Source of the DNA: Hydractinia symbiolongicarpus
Lineage: Eukaryota; Cnidaria; Hydrozoa; Anthoathecata; Hydractiniidae
Assembly (NCBI RefSeq): GCF_029227915.1
Contig: NC_079883.1
Location: forward strand, 620,001 to 684,000
Length of the DNA stretch: 64,000 bases
Direction of reading: 5' to 3'
Below the pieces are notes generated by a model. The model saw nothing but the letters and a program-made list of their open reading frames with translations. It was not told the DNA's origin and ran no database searches. Shown piece by piece: positions 49,701-63,000 of this stretch. Both the position numbers and the translations under genes were made by a program. Every line of letters starts with the position of its first letter. Positions within the stretch are counted from its first letter, which is position 1.

Positions 49701-51508
49701 ACCCAGGGAGTAAACTCATTTCCAGAATGATTTTTTAAATTATCTTTTCACCACTAAAACGCATGAGACTTGTAGTTTTCAAAAATGTTTTCACTTTTGA
49801 TGAGACGCAGAATAAAAGATGTTTAATCGCCGGCAAACGAAAACCCGCGATTTCCCGTAAATCCCGGACTCGGCCCGTATAGTCAAAAGTATACAAAGAA
49901 AGTACCCAGGGAATAAACTCATTTCCCGAACGATTTTTTAAATTATTTTTTTACCACTAAAACGCAAGAGACTTGTAGTTTTCAAAAATGTTTTCACTTT
50001 TGATGAGACGCTGAATAAAAGAAGTTTAATCGCCAGCAAACGAAAACCCGCGATTTCCTGTAAATCCCGGGCTTGGCCCGTATAGTCGAATGTATACAAA
50101 GAAAGTACCCTGAGAGTAAACTCATTTCCCGAACGATTTTTAAATTATCTTTTCACCACTAAAACGCATGAGACTTGTAGTTTTCAAAAATCTTTTCATT
50201 TTTGATGAGACGCTGAATAAAAGAAGTTTAATCGCCGGCAAACGAAAACCCGCGAATTCCCGTAAATCCCGGACTCGGCCCGTATAGTCAAAAGTATACA
50301 AAGAAAATACACAGGGAGTAAACTCATTTCCCGAACGATTTTTTAAATTATTTTTTCACCACTAAAACGCATGAGACTTGTAGTTTTCAAAAATGTTTTC
50401 ATTTTTAATGAGACGCTTAATAAAAGAAGTTTAATCGCCGGCAAACAAAAACCCGCGATTTCCCGTAAATCCCGGGCTTGGCCCGTATAGTCGAATGTAT
50501 ACAAAGAAAGTACCCTGTGAGTAAACTCATTTCTCGAACGATTTTTTAAATTATTTTTTCACCACTAAAACGCATGAGACTTGTAGTTTTCAAATATGTT
50601 TTCATTTTTGATGAGACGCGAAATAAAAGAAGTTTAATCGCCGGCAAACGAAAACCCGCGATTTCCCGTAAATCCCGGACTCGGCCCGTATAGTCGAGTA
50701 TATACAAAGAAAGTACCCTGCGAGTAAACGCATTTCCAGAACCATTTTTTAAGTTATCTTTTCACCACTAAAACGCATGAGACTTGTAGTTTTCAAAAAT
50801 GTTTTCATTTTTGATGAGACGCGGAATAAAAGAAGTTTAATCGCCGGCAAACGAAAACCCGCGAAATCCCGTAAATCCCGGACTCGGCCCGTATAGTCAA
50901 ATGTATACAAAGAAAATACCCAGGGAGTAAACTCATTTCCAGAACGATTTTTTAAATTATCTTTTCACCACTAAAACGCATGAGACTTGTAGTTTTCAAA
51001 AATGTTTTCATTTTTGATGAGACGCCGAATAAAAGATGTTTAATTGCCGGCAAACGAAAACCCGCGATTTCCCGGAAATCCCGGATTCGGCCCGTATAGT
51101 CAAAAGTATACAAATAAAGTACCCATGGAGTAAACTCATTTCCCGAACGATTTTTTAAATTATCTTTTCACCACTAAAACGCATGGGACTTGTAGTCTTC
51201 AAAAATGTTTTCATTTTTGATGACACGCTGAATAGAAGAAGTTTAATCGCCGGCAAACGAAAACCCGCGATTTCCCGTAAATCCCGTGCTTGGCCCGTAT
51301 AGTCGAAGGTATACAAAGAAAGTACCCTGTGAGTAAACTCATTTCCCGAACGATTTTTTAAATTATTTTTTCACCACTAAAACGCATGAGACTTGTAGTT
51401 TTCAAAAATGTTTTCATTTTTGATGAGACGCGGAATAAAAGAAGTTTAATCGCCGGCAAACGAAAACCTGCTATTTTCCGTAAATCCCGTGCTTGGCCCG
51501 TATAGTCG
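46720..51508. repeat. Large segmental repeat, copy 2 (partner at 36370)
   Basis: Recapitulates 36370-40955, including the 6-mer-spaced TTGGCTCG units at 47434 and 48652 and the TTGGTCCG variant at 48856. It retains the monomer lost in copy 1 near 40000. Private changes seen by eye include AATCTTTTC at 50190, AACGCATTTCC at 50728, and a normal GATTTTTT where copy 1 has GAGTTTTT near 39989. Its right part is shared with the 8.1-kb tandem duplication that begins at about 48890. Confidence 0.9.
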
Positions 51509-54500
51509 AGTATATACAAAGAAAGTATCCTGTGAGTAAACTCATTTCCAGAACGATTTTTTAAATTATCTTTTCACCACTAAAACGCATGAGACTTGCA
51601 ATTTTCAAAAATTTTTTCATTTTTGATGAAACGCTGAATAAAAGAAGTTTAATCGCCGGCAAACGAAAACCCGCGATTTCCCGTAAATCCCGTGCTTGGC
51701 CCGTATAATCGAGTATATACAAAGAAAGTATTCTGTGAGTAAACTCATTTCCAGAACGATTTTTTAAATTATCTTTTCACCACTAAAACGCATGAGACTT
51801 GCAATTTTCAAAAATTTTTTCATTTTTGATGAAACGCTGAATAAAAGATGTTTAATCGCCGGCAAACGAAAACCCGCGATTTCCCGGAAATCCCGGATTC
51901 GGCCCGTATAGTCAAAAGTATACAAATAAAGTACCCATGGAGTAAACTCATTTCCCGAACGATTTTTTAAATTATCTTTTCACCACTAAAACGCATGGGA
52001 CTTGTAGTCTTCAAAAATGTTTTCATTTTTGATGACACGCTGAATAGAAGAAGTTTAATCGCCGGCAAACGAAAACCCGCGATTTCCCGTAAATCGCGTG
52101 CTTGGCCCGTATAGTCGAAGGTATACAAAGAAAGTACCCTGTGAGTAAACTCATTTTCCGAACGATTTTTTAAATTATTTTTTCACCACTAAAACGCATG
52201 AGACTTGTAGTTTTCAAAAATGTTTTCATTTTTGATGAGACGCGGAATAAAAGAAGTTTAATCGCCGGCAAACGAAAACCTGCTATTTTCCGTAAATCCC
52301 GTGCTTGGCCCGTATAGTCGAGTATATACAAAGAAAGTATCCTGTGAGTAAACTCATTTCCAGAACGATTTTTTAAATTATCTTTTCACCACTAAAACGC
52401 ATGAGACTTGCAATTTTCAAAAATTTTTTCATTTTTGATGAAACGCTGAATAAAAGAAGTTTAATCGCCGGCAAACTAAAACCCGCGATTTCCCGTAAAT
52501 CCCGTGCTTGGCCCGTATAATCGAGTATATACAAAGAAAGTATTCTGTGAGTAAACTCATTTCCAGAACGATTTTTTAAATTATCTTTTCACCACTAAAA
52601 CGCATGAGACTTGCAGTTTTCAAAAATGTTTTCATTTTTGATGAGACGCTAAATAAAAGAAGTTTAATCGCCGGCAAACGAAAACCCGCGATTTCCCGTA
52701 AATCCCGTGCTTGGCCCGTATAGTCGAAGGTATACAAAGAAAGTACCCTGTGAGTAAACTCATTTCCCAAACGATTTTTTAAATTATTTTTTCACCACTA
52801 AAACGCATGAGACTTGTAGTTTTCAAAAATGTTTTCATTTTTGATGAGACGCGGAATAAAAGAAGTTTAATCGCCGGCAAACGAAAACCTGCTATTTTCC
52901 GTAAATCCCGTGCTTGGCCCGTATAGTCGAGTATATACAAAGAAAGTATCCTGTGAGTAAACTCATTTCCAGAACGATTTTTTAAATTATCTTTTCACCA
53001 CTAAAACGCATGAGACTTGCAATTTTCAAAAAATTTTTCATTTTTGATGAAACGCTGAATAAAAGAAGTTTAATCGCCGGCAAACGAAAACCCGCGATTT
53101 CCCGTAAATCCCGTGCTTGGCCCGTATAATCGAGTATATACAAAGAAAGTATTCTGTGAGTAAACTCATTTCCAGAACGATTTTTTAAATTATCTTTTCA
53201 CCACTAAAACGCATGAGACTTGCAGTTTTCAAAAATGTTTTCATTTTTGATGAGACGCTAAATAAAAGAAGTTTAATCGCCGGCAAACGAAAACCCGCGA
53301 TTTCCCGTAAATCCCGTACTTGGCCCGTATAATCGAGTATATACAAAGAAAGTATTCTCTGAGTAAACTCATTTCCAGAACGATTTTTTAAATTATCTTT
53401 TCACCACTAAAACGCATGAGACTTGTAGTTTTCAAAAATGTTTTCACTTTTGATGAGACGCAGAATAAAAGATGTTTAATCGCCGGCAAACGAAAACCCG
53501 CGATTTCCCGTAAATCCCGGACTCGGCCCGTATAGTCAAAAGTATACAAAGAAAATACCCAGGGAGTAAACTCATTTCAAGAACGATTTTTTAAATTATC
53601 TTTTCACCACTAAAACGCACGAGACTTGTAGTTTTCAAAAATGTTTTCATTTTTGATGAGACGCTGAATAAAAGAAGTTTAATCGCCGACAAACGAAAAC
53701 CCGCGAATTCCCGTAAATCCCGGACTCGGCCCGTATAGTGAAAAGTATACAAAGAAAATACCCAGGGAGTAAACTCATTTCCAGAACGATTTTTTAAATT
53801 ATCTTTTCACCACTAAAACGCATGAGACTTGCAGTTTTCAAAAATGTTTTCATTTTTGATGAGACGCTAAATAAAAGAAGTTTAATCGCCGGCAAACGAA
53901 AACCCGCGATTTCCCGTAAATCCCGTGCTTGGCCCGTATAGTCGAAGGTATACAAAGAAAGTACCCTGTGAGTAAACTCATTTCCCGAACGATTTTTTAA
54001 ATTATTTTTTCACCACTAAAACGCATGAGACTTGTAGTTTTCAAAAATGTTTTCATTTTTGATGAGACGCGGAATAAAAGAAGTTTAATCGCCGGCAAAC
54101 GAAAACCTGCTATTTTCCGTAAATCCCGTGCTTGGCCCGTATAGTCGAGTATATACAAAGAAAGTATCCTGTGAGTAAACTCATTTCCAGAACGATTTTT
54201 TAAATTATCTTTTCACCACTAAAACGCATGAGACTTGCAATTTTCAAAAATTTTTTCATTTTTGATGAAACGCTGAATAAAAGAAGTTTAATCGCCGGCA
54301 AACGAAAACCCGCGATTTCCCGTAAATCCCGTGCTTGGCCCGTATAATCGAGTATATACAAAGAAAGTATTCTGTGAGTAAACTCATTTCCAGAACGATT
54401 TTTTAAATTATCTTTTCACCACTAAAACGCATGAGACTTGCAGTTTTCAAAAATGTTTTCATTTTTGATGAGACGCTAAATAAAAGAAGTTTAATCGCCG

Positions 54501-57005
54501 GCAAACGAAAACCCGCGATTTCCCGTAAATCCCGTACTTGGCCCGTATAATCGAGTATATACAAAGAAAGTATCCTCTGAGTAAACTCATTTCCAGAACG
54601 ATTTTTTAAATTATCTTTTCACCACTAAAACGCATGAGACTTGTAGTTTTCAAAAATGTTTTCACTTTTGATGAGACGCAGAATAAAAGATGTTTAATCG
54701 CCGGCAAACGAAAACCCGCGATTTCCCGTAAATCCCGGACTCTGCCCGTATAGTCAAAAGTATACAAAGAAAATACCCAGGGAGTAAACTCATTTCAAGA
54801 ACGATTTTTTAAATTATCTTTTCACTACTAAAACGCACGAGACTTGTAGTTTTCAAAAATGTTTTCATTTTTGATGAGACGCTGAATAAAAGAAGTTTAA
54901 TCGCCGACAAACGAAAACCCGCGAATTCCCGTAAATCCCGGACTCGGCCCGTATAGTGAAAAGTATACAAAGAAAATACCCAGGGAGTAAACTCATTTCC
55001 AGAACGATTTTTTAAATTATCTTTTCACCACTAAAACGCATGAGACTTGTAGTTTTCAAAAATGTTTTCACTTTTGATGAGACGCAGGATAAAAGATGTT
55101 TAATCGCCGGCAAACGAAAACCCTCGATTTCCCGTAAATCCCGGACTCGGCCCGTATAGTCAAAAGTATACAAAGAAAGTACCCAGGGAATAAACTCATT
55201 TCCCAAACGATTTTTTAAATTATTTTTTTACCACTAAAACGCAAGAGACTTGTAGTTTTCAAAAATGTTTTCACTTTTGATGAGACGCTGAATAAAAGAA
55301 GTTTAATCGCCAGCAAACGAAAACCCGCGATTTCCTGTAAATCCCGGGCTTGGCCCGTATAGTCGAATGTATACAAAGAAAGTACCCTGAGAGTAAACTC
55401 ATTTCCCGAACGATTTTTAAATTATCTTTTCACCACTAAAACGCATGAGACTTGTAGTTTTCAAAAATGCTTTCATTTTTGATGAGACGCTGAATAAAAG
55501 AAGTTTAATCGCCGGCAAACGAAAACCCGCGAATTCCCGTAAATCCCGGACTCGGCCCGTATAGTCAAAAGTATACAAAGAAAATACACAGGGAGTAAAC
55601 TCATTTCCCGAACGATTTTTTAAATTATTTTTTCACCACTAAAACGCATGAGACTTGTAGTTTTCAGGAATGTTTTCATTTTTAATGAGACGCTTAATAA
55701 AAGACGTTTAATCGCCGGCAAACGAAAACCCGCGATTTCCCGTAAATCCCGGGCTTGGCCCGTATAGTCGAATGTATACAAAGAAAGTACCCTGTGAGTA
55801 AACTCATTTCTCGAACGATTTTTTAAATTATTTTTTCACCACTAAAACGCATGAGACTTGTAGTTTTTAAATATGTTTTCATTTTTGATGAGACGCGAAA
55901 TAAAAGAAGTTTAATCGCCAGCAAACGAAAACCCGCGATTTCCTGTAAATCCCGGGCTTGGCCCGTATAGTCGAATGTATACAAAGAAAGTACCCTGAGA
56001 GTAAACTCATTTCCCGAACGATTTTTAAATTATCTTTTCACCACTAAAACGCATGAGACTTGTAGTTTTCAAAAATGCTTTCATTTTTGATGAGACGCTG
56101 AATAAAAAAGTTTAATCGCCGGCAAACGAAAACCCGCGAATTCCCGTAAATCCCGGACTCGGCCCGTATAGTCAAAAGTATACAAAGAAAATACACAGGG
56201 AGTAAACTCATTTCCCGAACGATTTTTTAAATTATTTTTTCACCACTAAAACGCATGAGACTTGTAGTTTTTAAATATGTTTTCATTTTTGATGAGACGC
56301 GAAATAAAAGAAGTTTAATCGCCGGCAAACGAAAACCCGCGATTTCCCGTAAATCCCGGACTCGGCCCGTATAGTCGAGTATATACAAAGAAAGTACCCT
56401 GCGAGTAAACTCATTTCCAGAACCATTTTTTAAGTTATCTTTTCACCACTAAAACGCATGAGACTTGTAGTTTTCAAAAATGTTTTCATTTTTGATGAGA
56501 CGCGGAATAAAAGAAGTTTAATCGCCGGCAAACGAAAACCCGCGAAATCCCGTAAATCCCGGAATCGGCCCGTATAGTCAAATGTATACAAAGAAAATAC
56601 CCAGGGAGTAAACTCATTTCCAGAACGATTTTTTAAATTATCTTTTTACCACTAAAACGCATGAGACTTGTAGTTTTCAAAAATGTTTTCATTTATGATG
56701 AGACGCCGCATAAAAGATGTTTAATTGCCGGCAAACGAAAACCCGCGATTTCCCTGAAATCCCGGATTCGGCCCGTATAGTCAAAAGTATACAAATAAAG
56801 TACCCATGGAGTAAACTCATTTCCTGAACGATTTGTTAAATTATCTTTTCACCACTAAAACGCATGGGACTTGTAGTCTTTAAAAATGTTTTCATTTTTG
56901 ATGACACGCTGAATAGAAGAAGTTTAATCGCCGGCAAACGAAAACCCGCGATTTCCCGTAAATCCCGTGCTTGGCTCGTATAGTCGAAGGTATACAAAGA
57001 AAGTA
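48890..57005. repeat. 8.1-kb tandem duplication, copy 1 (40 monomers)
   Basis: Every marker from about 48945 to 56087 recurs in copy 2, first at 8116 bases (40 monomers minus four) and then at 7913. It contains a 2-kb family copy (about 49275-51500), a GCAATTTTC-rich tract (51590-54300) and the 6-mer duplication at 52720-55200. It also contains a 3-mer repeat of the CGCCAGC/CTGAGAG unit (55311 and 55919). Confidence 0.92.
52720..55200. repeat. Tandem 6-mer duplication (2 x 1218 bp)
   Basis: Two copies of six monomers: ATCCCGTACTTGG at 53311 and 54529, and AGTGAAAAG at 53738 and 54956. The shared order is CTGCTATTTTCC, GCAATTTTC, GTATTCTG, GCTAAATAAAAG, CACTTTTGATGAGACGCAG, then CGCCGACAAACG. 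Copy differences include GTATTCTCTGAG versus GTATCCTCTGAG and GACTCTGCCC in the second only. The whole pair is repeated again 7913 bases downstream (61651 and 62869). Confidence 0.88.
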
Positions 57006-60000
57006 CCCTGTGAGTAAACTCATTTCCCGAACGATTTTTTAAATTATTTTTTCACCACTAAAACGCATAAGACTTGTAGTTTTCAAAAATGTTTTTATTT
57101 TTGATGAGACGCTGAATGAAAGAAGTTTAATCGCCGGCAAACGAAAACCCGCGATTTCCCGTAAATCCCGTGCTTGGCCTGTATAGTCGAGTATATACAA
57201 AGAAAGTACCCTGTGAGTAAACTCATTTCCAGAACGATTTTTTAAATTATCTTTTCACCACTAAAACGCATGAGACTTGTAGTCTTCAAAAATGTTTTCA
57301 TTTTTGATGAGACGCGGAATAAAAGAAGTTTAATCGCCGGCAAACGAAAACCCGCGATTTCCCGTAAATCACGGTCTCGGCCCGTATAGTCAAAAGTATA
57401 CAAAGAAAATACCCAGGGAGTAAACTCATTTCCCGAACAATTTTTTAAATTATTTTTTCACCACTAAAACGTATGAGACTCGTAGTTTTCAAAAATGTTT
57501 TCATTTTTGATGAGACGCTGAATAAAAGAAGTTTAATCGCCGGCAAACGAAAACCCCCGATTTCCCGTAAATCCCGGACTCGGCCCGTATAGTCAAAAGT
57601 ATACAAAGAAAGTACCCTGCGAGTAAACTCATTTCAAGAACGATTTTTTAAATTATCTTTTCACCACTAAAACGCACGAGACTTGTAGTTTTCAAAAATG
57701 TTTTCATTTTTGATGAGACGCTGAATAAAAGAAGTTTAATCGCCGGCAAACGAAAACCCGCGAATTCCCGTAAATCCCGGACTCGGCCCGTATAGTGAAA
57801 AGTATACAAAGAAAATACCCAGGGAGTAAACTCATTTCCAGAATGATTTTTTAAATTATCTTTTCACCACTAAAACGCATGAGACTTGTAGTTTTCAAAA
57901 ATGTTTTCACTTTTGATGAGACGCAGAATAAAAGATGTTTAATCGCCGGCAAACGAAAACCCGCGATTTCCCGTAAATCCCGGGCTTGGCCCGTATAGTC
58001 GAATGTATACAAAGAAAGTACCCTGAGAGTAAACTCATTTCCCGAACGATTTTTAAATTATCTTTTCACCACTAAAACGCATGAGACTTGTAGTTTTCAA
58101 AAATGCTTTCATTTTTGATGAGACGCTGAATAAAAGAAGTTTAATCGCCGGCAAACGAAAACCCGCGAATTCCCGTAAATCCCGGACTCGGCCCGTATAG
58201 TCAAAAGTATACAAAGAAAATACACAGGGAGTAAACTCATTTCCCGAACGATTTTTTAAATTATTTTTTCACCACTAAAACGCATGAGACTTGTAGTTTT
58301 CAAAAATGTTTTCATTTTTAATGAGACGCTTAATAAAAGAAGTTTAATCGCCGGCAAACAAAAACCCGCGATTTCCCGTAAATCCCGGGCTTGGCCCGTA
58401 TAGTCGAATGTATACAAAGAAAGTACCCTGTGAGTAAACTCATTTCTCGAACGATTTTTTAAATTATTTTTTCACCACTAAAACGCATGAGACTTGTAGT
58501 TTTCAAATATGTTTTCATTTTTGATGAGACGCGAAATAAAAGAAGTTTAATCGCCGGCAAACGAAAACCCGCGATTTCCCGTAAATCCCGGACTCGGCCC
58601 GTATAGTCGAGTATATACAAAGAAAGTACCCTGCGAGTAAACGCATTTCCAGAACCATTTTTTAAGTTATCTTTTCACCACTAAAACGCATGAGACTTGT
58701 AGTTTTCAAAAATGTTTTCATTTTTGATGAGACGCGGAATAAAAGAAGTTTAATCGCCGGCAAACGAAAACCCGCGAAATCCCGTAAATCCCGGACTCGG
58801 CCCGTATAGTCAAATGTATACAAAGAAAATACCCAGGGAGTAAACTCATTTCCAGAACGATTTTTTAAATTATCTTTTCACCACTAAAACGCATGAGACT
58901 TGTAGTTTTCAAAAATGTTTTCATTTTTGATGAGACGCCGAATAAAAGATGTTTAATTGCCGGCAAACGAAAACCCGCGATTTCCCGGAAATCCCGGATT
59001 CGGCCCGTATAGTCAAAAGTATACAAATAAAGTACCCATGGAGTAAACTCATTTCCCGAACGATTTTTTAAATTATCTTTTCACCACTAAAACGCATGGG
59101 ACTTGTAGTCTTCAAAAATGTTTTCATTTTTGATGACACGCTGAATAGAAGAAGTTTAATCGCCGGCAAACGAAAACCCGCGATTTCCCGTAAATCCCGT
59201 GCTTGGCCCGTATAGTCGAAGGTATACAAAGAAAGTACCCTGTGAGTAAACTCATTTCCCGAACGATTTTTTAAATTATTTTTTCACCACTAAAACGCAT
59301 GAGACTTGTAGTTTTCAAAAATGTTTTCATTTTTGATGAGACGCGGAATAAAAGAAGTTTAATCGCCGGCAAACGAAAACCTGCTATTTTCCGTAAATCC
59401 CGTGGTTGGCCCGTATAGTCGAGTATATACAAAGAAAGTATCCTGTGAGTAAACTCATTTCCAGAACGATTTTTTAAATTATCTTTTCACCACTAAAACG
59501 CATGAGACTTGCAATTTTCAAAAATTTTTTCATTTTTGATGAAACGCTGAATAAAAGAAGTTTAATCGCCGGCAAACGAAAACCCGCGATTTCCCGTAAA
59601 TCCCGTGCTTGGCCCGTATAATCGAGTATATACAAAGAAAGTATTCTGTGAGTAAACTCATTTCCAGAACGAATTTTTAAATTATCTTTTCACCACTAAA
59701 ACGCATGAGACTTGCAATTTTCAAAAATTTTTTCATTTTTGATGAAACGCTGAATAAAAGATGTTTAATCGCCGGCAAACGAAAACCCGCGATTTCCCGG
59801 AAATCCCGGATTCGGCCCGTATAGTCAAAAGTATACAAATAAAGTACCCATGGAGTAAACTCATTTCCCGAACGATTTTTTAAATTATCTTTTCACCACT
59901 AAAACGCATGGGACTTGTAGTCTTCAAAAATGTTTTCATTTTTGATGACACGCTGAATAGAAGAAGTTTAATCGCCGGCAAACGAAAACCCGCGATTTCC

Positions 60001-63000
60001 CGTAAATCGCGTGCTTGGCCCGTATAGTCGAAGGTATACAAAGAAAGTACCCTGTGAGTAAACTCATTTTCCGAACGATTTTTTAAATTATTTTTTCACC
60101 ACTAAAACGCATGAGACTTGTAGTTTTCAAAAATGTTTTCATTTTTGATGAGACGCGGAATAAAAGAAGTTTAATCGCCGGCAAACGAAAACCTGCTATT
60201 TTCCGTAAATCCCGTGCTTGGCCCGTATAGTCGAGTATATACAAAGAAAGTATCCTGTGAGTAAACTCATTTCCAGAACGATTTTTTAAATTATCTTTTC
60301 ACCACTAAAACGCATGAGACTTGCAATTTTCAAAAATTTTTTCATTTTTGATGAAACGCTGAATAAATGAAGTTTAATCGCCGGCAAACTAAAACCCGCG
60401 ATTTCCCGTAAATCCCGTGCTTGGCCCGTATAATCGAGTATATACAAAGAAAGTATTCTGTGAGTAAACTCATTTCCAGAACGATTTTTTAAATTATCTT
60501 TTCACCACTAAAACGCATGAGACTTGCAGTTTTCAAAAATGTTTTCATTTTTGATGAGACGCTAAATAAAAGAAGTTTAATCGCCGGCAAACGAAAACCC
60601 GCGATTTCCCGTAAATCCCGTGCTTGGCCCGTATAGTCGAAGGTATACAAAGAAAGTACCCTGTGAGTAAACTCATTTCCCAAACGATTTTTTAAATTAT
60701 TTTTTCACCACTAAAACGCATGAGACTTGTAGTTTTCAAAAATGTTTTCATTTTTGATGAGACGCGGAATAAAAGAAGTTTAATCGCCGGCAAACGAAAA
60801 CCTGCTATTTTCCGTAAATCCCGTGCTTGGCCCGTATAGTCGAGTATATACAAAGAAAGTATCCTGTGAGTAAACTCATTTCCAGAACGATTTTTTAAAT
60901 TATCTTTTCACCACTAAAACGCATGAGACTTGCAATTTTCAAAAAATTTTTCATTTTTGATGAAACGCTGAATAAAAGAAGTTTAATCGCCGGCAAACGA
61001 AAACCCGCGATTTCCCGTAAATCCCGTGCTTGGCCCGTATAATCGAGTATATACAAAGAAAGTATTCTGTGAGTAAACTCATTTCCAGAACGATTTTTTA
61101 AATTATCTTTTCACCACTAAAACGCATGAGACTTGCAGTTTTCAAAAATGTTTTCATTTTTGATGAGACGCTAAATAAAAGAAGTTTAATCGCCGGCAAA
61201 CGAAAACCCGCGATTTCCCGTAAATCCCGTACTTGGCCCGTATAATCGAGTATATACAAAGAAAGTATTCTCTGAGTAAACTCATTTCCAGAACGATTTT
61301 TTAAATTATCTTTTCACCACTAAAACGCATGAGACTTGTAGTTTTCAAAAATGTTTTCACTTTTGATGAGACGCAGAATAAAAGATGTTTAATCGCCGGC
61401 AAACGAAAACCCGCGATTTCCCGTAAATCCCGGACTCGGCCCGTATAGTCAAAAGTATACAAAGAAAATACCCAGGGAGTAAACTCATTTCAAGAACGAT
61501 TTTTTAAATTATCTTTTCACCACTAAAACGCACGAGACTTGTAGTTTTCAAAAATGTTTTCATTTTTGATGAGACGCTGAATAAAAGAAGTTTAATCGCC
61601 GACAAACGAAAACCCGCGAATTCCCGTAAATCCCGGACTCGGCCCGTATAGTGAAAAGTATACAAAGAAAATACCCAGGGAGTAAACTCATTTCCAGAAC
61701 GATTTTTTAAATTATCTTTTCACCACTAAAACGCATGAGACTTGCAGTTTTCAAAAATGTTTTCATTTTTGATGAGACGCTAAATAAAAGAAGTTTAATC
61801 GCCGGCAAACGAAAACCCGCGATTTCCCGTAAATCCCGTGCTTGGCCCGTATAGTCGAAGGTATACAAAGAAAGTACCCTGTGAGTAAACTCATTTCCCG
61901 AACGATTTTTTAAATTATTTTTTCACCACTAAAACGCATGAGACTTGTAGTTTTCAAAAATGTTTTCATTTTTGATGAGACGCGGAATAAAAGAAGTTTA
62001 ATCGCCGGCAAACGAAAACCTGCTATTTTCCGTAAATCCCGTGCTTGGCCCGTATAGTCGAGTATATACAAAGAAAGTATCCTGTGAGTAAACTCATTTC
62101 CAGAACGATTTTTTAAATTATCTTTTCACCACTAAAACGCATGAGACTTGCAATTTTCAAAAATTTTTTCATTTTTGATGAAACGCTGAATAAAAGAAGT
62201 TTAATCGCCGGCAAACGAAAACCCGCGATTTCCCGTAAATCCCGTGCTTGGCCCGTATAATCGAGTATATACAAAGAAAGTATTCTGTGAGTAAACTCAT
62301 TTCCAGAACGATTTTTTAAATTATCTTTTCACCACTAAAACGCATGAGACTTGCAGTTTTCAAAAATGTTTTCATTTTTGATGAGACGCTAAATAAAAGA
62401 AGTTTAATCGCCGGCAAACGAAAACCCGCGATTTCCCGTAAATCCCGTACTTGGCCCGTATAATCGAGTATATACAAAGAAAGTATCCTCTGAGTAAACT
62501 CATTTCCAGAACGATTTTTTAAATTATCTTTTCACCACTAAAACGCATGAGACTTGTAGTTTTCAAAAATGTTTTCACTTTTGATGAGACGCAGAATAAA
62601 AGATGTTTAATCGCCGGCAAACGAAAACCCGCGATTTCCCGTAAATCCCGGACTCTGCCCGTATAGTCAAAAGTATACAAAGAAAATACCCAGGGAGTAA
62701 ACTCATTTCAAGAACGATTTTTTAAATTATCTTTTCACTACTAAAACGCACGAGACTTGTAGTTTTCAAAAATGTTTTCATTTTTGATGAGACGCTGAAT
62801 AAAAGAAGTTTAATCGCCGACAAACGAAAACCCGCGAATTCCCGTAAATCCCGGACTCGGCCCGTATAGTGAAAAGTATACAAAGAAAATACCCAGGGAG
62901 TAAACTCATTTCCAGAACGATTTTTTAAATTATCTTTTCACCACTAAAACGCATGAGACTTGTAGTTTTCAAAAATGTTTTCACTTTTGATGAGACGCAG

